64,000 nt of DNA from Fagopyrum homotropicum. Lineage: Eukaryota; Streptophyta; Magnoliopsida; Caryophyllales; Polygonaceae. Made by a program: the position numbers and the translations under genes. Position 1 is the stretch's first letter, and every line of letters begins with the position of its first letter. Positions 56,334 through 64,000 of this stretch are shown in pieces. The stretch is taken from positions 39,447,001 through 39,511,000 of the forward strand of contig BSWB01000003.1 of the NCBI GenBank assembly GCA_033239125.1, in the 5' to 3' direction. A model generated the notes under the pieces. The model had not been told where the DNA came from and ran no database searches. It saw nothing but the letters and a program-made list of their open reading frames with translations.

Positions 56334-58016
56334 TTATTCGAGTGCAGTAGGCGCGAACTCTTCAGCTTGGAGTTCCGGCGTATACTTCTTGAGTCGTTGG
56401 CCGTTCACCTTAAAGCTTCCGCCCGCTTCACCCCATACTTCAACTGCACCATGGGGGAAAATACGCTTAATTAGAAAAGGTCCGGTCCAACGGGATTTGA
56501 GCTTACCTGGAAAGAGACGAAGCCTTGAATTGAAGAGGAGAACTTGATCTCCTTCTTTGAAGTCCTTTGGAATGATATGCTTATCATGCCAACGCTTTGC
56601 TCTCTCCTTATAGATCTTGGCATTTTCATAAGCGTTCAAGCGGAGTTCGTCCAGCTCATTAAGGTCTAAGAGACGCTTCTCTCCCGCTTCCTTCATGCTG
56701 AAATTCAACCACTTGATAGCCCAAAACGCCTTGTGCTCCAACTCTACCGGCAAGTGACAAGACTTCCCATACACAAGGTTGTATGGTGTGGTTCCTATGG
56801 GAGTCTTGTACGCAGTCCGGTACGCCCACAATGCATCGTCAAGCTTCAAAGACCAATCCTTCCTAGTCCTTGAAACCGTCTTCTCTAAGATTCCTTTGAT
56901 CTCCCTATTTGAGATCTCAACTTGTCCACTTGTTTGTGGATGATAAGGGGTAGCAATCTTGTGGGTAACCCCATACTTAGCTAGAAGAGCTTCAAAGCGC
57001 CGGGCAATGAAGTGAGAACCTCCATCACTAATGATAGTCCTTGGCGTCCCAAATCGAGGAAAAATGGTCTTGTTGAAGAACTTAACCACCACCATGGCAT
57101 CATTGGTGGGAGAGGAAATTTCTTCCACCCATCTAGAAACGTAGTCTACCGCCAATAGTATGTATTGGTTTCCACAAGAGGATGGGAATGGTCCCATAAA
57201 ATCTACTCCCCAAACATCGAAAATCTCCACCTCTTGGATGTTGTTGAGGGGCATCTCATTCCTCCTAGAGATATTGCCTGTTCTTTGACAAGCATCGTAG
57301 CAAGAAACAAAGGATTGCACATCTCTAAATAATGTAGGCCAAAAGAATCCAGATTGCAATACCTTTGCGCTAGTCTTGTTCGAACTAGCGTGTCCTCCAC
57401 AAGGTAGTGAATGACAATGGCGGATGACACTTTGCATCTCATCTTCCGGCACACATCGCCGAATGATGCCATCCGGACCTCTCTTAAAGAGGAGAGGCTC
57501 GTTCCAAAAGTATTCCCGGACATCCTTAAAGAACTTCTTCCTTTGTGCGTAGGATAATCCGGGCGGTATCTCCTGACAAACCAAATAGTTAACAAAATCA
57601 GCAAACCATGGTTCGTTACCTTTGGAGATCACATCGATGCACTCCTCTATGATGTGTAGGTGTTCGTCCGGGAAGGAGTCATCGATGGGTAAATGGTCGT
57701 CCTCTAGATGTGTTAGGCGACTCAAATGATCCGCAACAGAATTTTCTGAACCTCTCTTGTCGCGGATCTCTAGATCGAATTCTTGTAGGAGAAGAATCCA
57801 TCTAATTAGCCTTGGCTTCGCATCTTTCTTCGCAAGGAGGTACCGGATCGCAGCATGATCCGTGTAGACAATCACCTTTGCACCTACAAGATAAGAGCGA
57901 AACTTGTCAATAGCATAGACAATGGCTAAAAACTCTTTTTCGGTAGTGGCGTAATTGAGCTGCGCTTCATCTAGCGTCTTGCTAGCATAGTATATGGAAT
58001 GGGTTCGCCCTTCCTT
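56334..58016 (-). pseudogene. RNase H (most) and integrase (right)
   Basis: The frame resumes after the double stop with the RNase H body (YASKTLDEAQLNYATTEK; YTDHAAIRYLLAKKDAKPRL; VADHLSRL). Counting from the Met at 57875, integrase follows with zinc-motif His 155 and His 162. The first zinc Cys aligns with Tyr 193 (SCYDACQRTG against VSCDACQRTG of the inner element), while Cys 196 is kept. The catalytic residues are Asp 225 (VDFMGP), Asp 284 (IISDGG) and Glu 320 (GQVEISNREIK). The C-terminal domain (GDQVLLFNSRLRLFPGKLKS) is complete. There is no own start upstream of 57875, so expression would need readthrough of the stops at 58017-58022 or an internal start. Confidence 0.88.
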
Positions 58017-61000
58017 TCATTATCCAAGGACAGCTCCTATAGCTACGTCACTAGCATCGCACATAACCTCAAAGGGAAGAGTCCAATCCGGAGGTTGGAT
58101 AATAGGTGCTGAAATTAGAGCTTGTCGAATGGTGTTAAACGCATCCAAACATTCCTGCGAAAACTCAAAAACCGCATCCTTCATCAATAGATTAGTGAGA
58201 GGTTTTGATATCTTAGAAAATTCTTTAATGAAGCGTCTATAGAATCCGGCATGTCCTAGAAAACTTCTTATCCCTTTCACCGAAGTTGGGGGAGGAAGCT
58301 TCTCTATGGTCTCTATCTTAGCCTTATCCACCTCTATCCCTCTACTAGAGATTAGGTGTCCTAATACAATTCCTTCCTTAACCATAAATTGACACTTCTC
58401 CCAATTAAGAACTAGGTTAGTGTCTTCACACCTTTGTAAAACAAGAGAAAGGTTAGAAAGGCAATCGTTAAAAGAGGAACCGTATACGGAGAAATCGTCC
58501 ATGAAGACCTCGATGATTTCCTCTATGTATTCGGAGAAGATGGCCATCATGCACCTTTGAAAGGTGGCTGGGGTGTTGCAAAGCCCGAATGGCATTCTCC
58601 TATAAGCGAACGTACCCCACGGGCACGTGAATGTGGTCTTCTCTTGATCATCCGGGTGTATCGGAATCTGAAAGAAACCACTATAACCGTCAAGGTAGCA
58701 AAAATGTGAATGTTGTGCTAACCTTTCAAGCATTTGATCAATGAATGTCAATGGGAAGTGATCCTTCCTCGTTGCATTGTTAAGCTTGCGGTAGTCAATG
58801 CACATCCGCCATCTTGTTACGGTTCGGGTAGGAATGAGTTCGTTGTTCTTGTTGGTGATGACCGTCATTCCTCCCTTCTTCGGAACTACTTGAACCGGAC
58901 TCACCCACTTACTATCGGAGATAGGATAGATGATACCTGCATCAAGAAGTTTAAGTATTTCCTTCTTGACAACCTCCTTCATGGTCGGATTTAACCGCCT
59001 TTGAGGTTGTCTTGAAGTTCTAAAATCTTCCTCCATTAGTATCTTATGCATGCATAGGGAGGGTTTAATTCCTACTAAGTCCTCAATAGTGTAGCCTAAA
59101 GCTTTCCTTTGTTTCCTAAGGATAATCATGAGCTGATTATGTTCATCTATGCTTAGATCGGAACTAACAATAACCGGAAAGGTAGAATTAGGTCCTAGGA
59201 AAGCGTACCTTAGATGAGTAGGAAGTGGTTTGAGTTCCAATGCTTTCGGAGCATCCAATGATCCTTGAGGAGCATCCGATGTCTCCTTAGAAGTTTCTAA
59301 GGGTGTTGAAGATGTAGGAGAAGAATCGAAGGAAGTTGAAGAAGTGTTTCGATCATCCCCTTCCACGGCCAAAATTACGGTTTCCCCATGTCCTCCACGG
59401 CCGTGGTTTAGGGCGTGGAAGGTGGTCACGGTTGCTCTGCTTCCTCCACGACCGTGTAACCCCCTGGAGTGAGCCACGCTTTGGGTTGTGAGATCCACGG
59501 CCGTGAAATATAGTGTATGGCCGTGGATTCTCACGTTTTCTGCCTCATCGTGGAGTTTTTCAAACTCCACTTCACCTATCTCTTCTTGTGCTTCTAAGGC
59601 TTCAATTGCCTCATTGCACTCTTCTTCTTCCCCTACATTCGTTAGACTCATAGTAATGACCTTTTGCAAAGGATCTTTGAAGAGAATAGCACTTACCTCC
59701 TCTCTAGACAACCCTTCTTCGTCTTGGATATTGAATATATCCTCATCAAAGATTGGTTCCTTCACTAGAGTGGAAAGAATGAACTCTACCTTCTCTTCTC
59801 CTATTTCAAAGGCGAGTCTAGCATTCTTGCAATCGACTATGAAGCCGGAAGTTGCAAGAAACGGTCTTCCGAGTATGATCGGGACCGGACTATCTGCAGG
59901 AATGTCAAGCACGACAAAGTCAATGGGAACAAAGAATTTACCTAGCTTGACTGGGACGTCTTCTACAATACCGACGGGGCGAGTGATGGATCGATCCGCC
60001 ATGTACAACGTCATCTTCACCGGTTTAGGGTCGCCTAAACCGATCTTCCTACACAATGCAAGTGGTATGATGCTCACACTTGCTCCTAAGTCACATAATG
60101 CATCATATGTGACATCTCCCACTCCTATGGGAATGCAAAACGACCCCGGTTCCTTTAGCTTTGGGGGCATTTTCTCCTTCATGGTTTTGATGAGATCCGA
60201 AGAATCTGAACTCATCTTAACCTCACCGAAATCTTCTAGCTTCCTCTTGTTGGAGAGGAGCTCCTTCAAGAACTTGCCATAAGCCGGCATACCTACAATA
60301 GCATCGATAAAGGGTATATTAATATGCAACTTGCTCATGAGTTCTATAAACTTACCAAATTGTTTATCTAGGCGCGCTCTCGCTCTAGATTGAGGGAATG
60401 GTAGGGGAGGTTTGTAAGCTGGAGGAGGAACGTAGACATCTTCCTTCTCCTTCCCCTTCTCTTTGTCTTTCTCTACAGGGACTTCAACAAACTTAGGTTG
60501 CGGATCGGTGGTAGTCACTCCGCTCCTAGTTGTGATTGCCATCACCCTTCCCTTAGGGTTGTCCTCTGTCTTTCCTGGAAGTTTCCCTTGATTTCTAGGA
60601 ACTTCCTCCGCATGGCTGAACATTTGGTTTTCTAAAACCTTTTGGGCTTTATCAACCTTAGAAATTTGATCATCAACCTTAATGATGCGGTTCTCCAAAC
60701 CTTGAAGCTTTCCCAAAATCGTTTCCAACATGGGATCGGGCTTCTCCTTTCCCGAAGTGTTTCCTCCATTAGATGTTTGTCCCTGGCTTTTCAAAGTAGT
60801 AGAGGAAGAGGAAGGTGGAGTTAGTGAATTTGAATTGGAAGGATAAGAGTTACCGGAATTTTGTTGATTGGAGCGCCAATTGTTGTTGTTTGAACCCCTA
60901 TTGTTGTTCCAATTGTTGTTGTTCCGGTTATTGTTATTGCCATTCCAATTGTTCCGGTTGTTGTTGTTGTTGCGGTTTGTGTTCTCACCGCTATTGTTGT

Positions 61001-62249
61001 TGTTGCCCAAATAGCCAACATCCTTGCCTTGTTGCTTTGGAAAGTTGGTCTTGATTGCCTCCTTCAACTCTTTGATCTCATTGTTGAGGGAGAAAATCTG
61101 ATTTTGAGCTTCATGTGTGAGCTTTGCTCCTTGCTCCACACGATTTCCCTCCACTTTCTGGTGGGAATACTTCTCTATGACTCTTGCTTGCTTCTCAATG
61201 AAGTCCCAAGCGTCATCTTCTCTCATGTCCATGAATGTTCCACATGAGAGGGATTGGAGGTTGAATTGCGTCCCCGCATCTAACCCCTTGTAGTAGATCT
61301 CCAACAATGCAAGCTTGGATATGCCATGATGAGGGCAATCCAATAACAAGTCCTGAAACCTTTCCCATGATTGAAACAAACTTTCGTTAGACCTCATGGA
61401 AAATGCATTGATCTTACCTCTAAGTTCCGCCGTTTTGGATGGCGGAAAGAATTTGGTGAGGAACTCCGCGGAAAGGTCTTCCCACGTGTTTAGTTTCCCA
61501 CTAGGAAGAGCTTGGTACCAAGACAACGCTTTTCCCTTCAAGGAGAAGAAGAAAGGCTTGAGCTTATAGTTGTTGGTAGTGGTATTCTTCGGCCTCATTG
61601 TCTCCATCATACACTCAAAGTTTTGCAAGTGTTGGTGTGGAGATTCAACGCTTGTTCCGCCAAATTGGTTTTGGCGAACAAGAGTAATAACTTGAGGGTT
61701 GAAGCTAAACCCTTGCACATCATCAGCATTGAAGTTCACGCCCAAACGGCGCGGTTGTTGTGTTGGATCCATACTTTGGCCAAGAGTTCTTGGCTCATCA
61801 TCTACAAGTTCGATTCTAGCATTCCTAGGTGGAACACGATGATTAGCAGCTCCCCGTGGATGGAAAGGATTCACATTGATCGTGGGATCAATTTCCTCTA
61901 GCGGTGGCATGGAAGAATCACTATCATCAGCGGATGAATGGCTTCTTCTTCTTGATCTTGATCCCCTCCTTGAGGATTTCTTGCTCCCCTTATTCTTAAG
62001 GTCGCTTATTTCTATCCTCATCTGGAACATCATATCTTTTAGATCGTTAACTTCAGATTGATGATGATCCATCTCATCCCGGCGAATATTCTCATTCCAT
62101 TGGAGTTGAGCTTCTTTCTCCGCTAACTCCGCTTGAAGATCACGTTCGTGTTCTTTAGCCATCTTCTTTTCCTTGCGCTTTTGCCTTAAAGTCCTCTCAA
62201 GCTCTTGATCGAGAGGTGAGAGGTCTTCGGTGTTCCTAGACCTGTGCAT
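58017..62249 (-). CDS. gag-protease-RT polyprotein (right), 1409 codons, ending at the RNase H start
   Basis: The start MHRSRNTEDLSP lies about 78 bp from the primer site. Residues 15-85 form a likely coiled coil, and 88-110 are a basic/Ser-rich stretch. The gag domain is 200-350 (ESPHQHLQNFECMMETMRP, WERFQDLLLDCPHHG), with an Asn-rich tail at 415-475 in place of a zinc knuckle. The protease Asp is at 720 (CDLGASVSI). A linker at 900-1000 has word B translated as HGRGG. The RT is 1060-1380 with FMDD at 1249-1252. RNase H starts at CDASD (1397). The frame ends with TAA then TGA after AVLG (58017-58022). Apart from these stops it reads as an intact polyprotein. Its stretch of linker 59360-59530 is the densest coding site of word B. 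Confidence 0.92.
59360..59530. repeat. Palindromic word cluster B in the right pol linker
   Basis: An exact CCACGGCCGTGG lies at 59395-59406. Around it are CCACGGCCAAAA, CCACGACCGTGT, CCACGGCCGTGA and GGCCGTGGATT, with the linked phrase GTGGTTTAGGGCGTGG. It sits at the same point of pol as word A in the nested pair. Confidence 0.85.
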
Positions 62250-62326
62250 GCACTCAAAAAGATATCAAATAACGAGAGCAAGCTCCCAAGTTTGACAACC
62301 GGTTACCGAATTCGGCCTAGACCAAA

Positions 62327-62344
62327 TCCCCGGCAACGGCGCCA
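62327..62344 (-). other. Primer-binding site, tRNA-Asp type (right)
   Basis: This is the reverse complement of TGGCGCCGTTGCCGGGGA, 6 bp from the LTR edge at 62351. Confidence 0.9.
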
Positions 62345-62350
62345 AAAACT

Positions 62351-64000
62351 TGTTTGTCACTTAGCGTGCGTGCAAATAAGCTTTAAATTTATAAAACTAG
62401 AATCAAGCAAGCGAACCCGCAGTGTACGGATCGACGTAGTTAAGGAAGAATTCCAGAGTATCAAACACAGGGATTTGGGGGGAACAAATTCGATTTCAGA
62501 TTATCAAGCAGGTAAATGTAAGAGCTTTGCAAATTATTGGGAAACAACAATCCTAAAGATCCAAGTATCCAGCTGTGGTAATCGATTCAAGATATACTAA
62601 TGATATAAGGACAGAGTTAAGAGATATGCAAAGGTATGCTAATGTAAGGTAATCGTACGGTGAAGTTCCAAAAACCTTATGTGACTCACCTACAAGAAAC
62701 TCCCTATACAGGTTGTTGAGGCTTCAATATAGAAAGGTTCTAAAGATGAGAATTAATGTCAAATACCCAAACTTGTAATCCAAAGATCAAGACTAACTAA
62801 ACCGATTACGGTTTTGACACTCACAATCGAGGTAGAGGTTGTTGAGGCTTCACTACCACCTAGAAAAGGCAAGCCTAAACTAAGTTAAAGCAAATCTTTA
62901 ACTTTGGATTAAAGTAAAAGCAAGTTCGTAAACTTAAGGGAAATCACGGTTAGTTCTTGAGGATCCACGGCCGTGGACTTCAAGAACAGGCCGTAATTTA
63001 GGGTTCGTTGGAGATTCTCTCTAACTCTCAGGGTCCAATCTGTTTACGATCGATCTATCATCATCTAAGCCACAACTATCAACCCTTCACCTTAGAATTG
63101 TTAAGGGTTTTTAGCCAACAATAGTCATTATGATATCAAATTCAAGGTTTAAAAGATTGAAAGATGAAAACTTCCGAAAACTTTCAATAAACTTCAAACC
63201 AATCTCAAAGTCACAATCAAGAACAAATATCGTCACTAGATTTGGAATAGAACAAACAAAACTATCTTAGATAAGAAGGAAGAACGGGATGTCAATCCGT
63301 CTTCTAAATCAAACCTAAACAAGAAGATAAATCTTCTTGCGAATAACCTTCCAAATCTTCAATCTTCCGTCAATCCGGAAATCTCAATCACAATCTCCAC
63401 CAAAGTGCGAGATTAGGGCAATTCCAAACGCAAGCGTCAACGCGTCTAAGGTAAACCTAAAGCGAGGTGTAAGCGAAGATGCGTCTAAGCAGAGGTCGCA
63501 AAAGTCTCTAAGCGGAGGTGACGGAATCTCCCTTCGTCCGTCCTTTTATAGTGTATGATGAAGTAGCGGCCCAGACCAATCTTTTAAAAGATCGTGGCTT
63601 AAAGTGTGGCGAAAAAGATCGCCAAGATCACGGTCGTGGAAGGTTCCACGACCGTAATTTAGAGCGTGGAAATCAACACGGTTTGAACCATCTTCTCCAC
63701 GGCCGTAGAAGTTGCTGGAATGAACCACGTTTCCTTAGCCATGGTTCCACGGCCGTGGAACTGAACGTGGAAAGTAGTACGGCCGTATTTTAGAGCGTGG
63801 TTTAGGGCAAGAACGTGATTCTTCCCTATCCTCGTGCATTCCTCAAGTCGACACTCCTTTTGCTCCTAAGAATGTCCTCAATCCATGGACATTGCTCAAC
63901 AACTCCATCTTGCTCGATTTCGTTTAGAAATAGCTCTCAATTCACCTATAATCAACATAAAGCTTGTGTAGATCTCTATATCGACATTATAAGCAAACAA
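62351..64000 (-). repeat. 5' LTR of the right element, truncated by the window end
   Basis: It matches 50840-52488 and lacks about the last 98 bp. Exact CCACGGCCGTGG words lie at 62965-62976 and 63747-63758. About 23 differences from the 3' LTR are visible. Confidence 0.92.
63541..63550 (-). promoter_or_regulatory. TATA box in the right 5' LTR
   Basis: The minus strand reads TATAAAAGGA, duplicated in the 3' LTR at 52031-52040. It lies a few hundred bp from the LTR 5' end, as in the inner element, and just downstream of the word B cluster near 63600-63760 in the transcription direction. Confidence 0.55.

Larger units (their letters stand above)
50840..64000 (-). mobile_element. Right Athila-type retrotransposon, nearly complete, 5' LTR cut by window end
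   Basis: The order from the right is 5' LTR, tRNA-Asp primer site, gag-protease-RT, RNase H-integrase, stem-loop, ORF-1, conserved block, PPT and 3' LTR. Defects I can see are two adjacent stops at 58017-58022 and a changed zinc-motif Cys in integrase. The two LTRs differ at about 23 visible sites over 1,650 bp (about 1.4%), many of them C/T or G/A changes. This places it between the inner and outer elements in age. The possible left target duplication is GCTTT (50835-50839); the right copy lies outside. Confidence 0.93.

Noticed and set aside
59488..60282. 264-codon open frame on the plus strand
   Set aside because: It lies antisense to the protease and linker of the right polyprotein, with no recognisable motif; the minus-strand frame carries the conserved domains.

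Overview
The window is plant nuclear DNA, almost certainly from a flowering plant and probably a eudicot. It consists of LTR retrotransposons inserted into one another. I see no host gene, no tRNA or rRNA gene and no bacterial-style operon. The assignment rests on Ty3/gypsy elements of the Athila type (tRNA-Asp primer site, LTRs near 1.75 kb, an extra ORF after pol), Tekay-like chromovirus LTRs (initiator-Met primer site), Ty1/copia gag and pol relics, and a hAT-like DNA transposon fragment.

Layout. 1-1540 is a broken copia pol fragment (+). It abuts the 3' end of a Tekay-like internal region (1527-1886, continued at 24897-25057). A 23 kb Athila-type element, here called the outer element (1887-24891, +, TSD GGATC), is inserted there. 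A second Athila-type element, the inner element (3866-15262, -, TSD CGCGA), is inserted in the outer element's gag. The inner LTRs are each 1,751 bp and I see three differences between them, so this insertion is very young. 24897-38978 is a degenerate Tekay-like array with two LTRs of one family and one LTR of a related family. 38979-43599 is a copia gag plus 5' LTR (-), with a clean solo LTR inside gag (39827-41901, TSD AGTTC). 43600-48860 holds decayed fragments of a further Athila family. 49090-49880 has short tandem repeats and a hAT-like end, followed by a chromovirus-like LTR cut at 50839 by a third Athila-type element (50840 to beyond the window end, -), here called the right element.

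How the parts work together. Each Athila-type element has LTR, tRNA-Asp primer site, gag with an Asn-rich tail, protease, reverse transcriptase, RNase H, integrase, a stem-loop about 41 nt after the pol stop, a separate Athila ORF-1-like gene, a conserved noncoding block, a polypurine tract and LTR. The nested pair have complementary losses: the inner keeps integrase but lost RT/RNase H in frame, and the outer keeps RT/RNase H (with a damaged active site) but lost integrase. The right element is nearly complete apart from two adjacent stop codons at the RT/RNase H boundary and a damaged integrase zinc motif.

The most unusual signal is a set of family-specific short palindromic words. CCTCGGTCGAGG (or its complement CCTCGACCGAGG) occurs at least 12 times exactly, plus many half-sites, in the nested pair: in the LTRs, around ORF-1 and inside variable linkers of gag-pol. 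The right element has a different word, CCACGGCCGTGG (at least 7 exact copies), at the same structural positions. A third word of the same form (TCTCGNCCGAGA) marks the decayed family at 43.7-48.3 kb, and a CAAGGCCTTG word marks the copia LTR. A second strong signal is a noncoding block of about 110 bp between ORF-1 and the 3' LTR. It is about 95% identical between families whose ORF-1 proteins have diverged widely, and it has a hairpin whose pairing is preserved through a substitution. All comparisons were made by eye.
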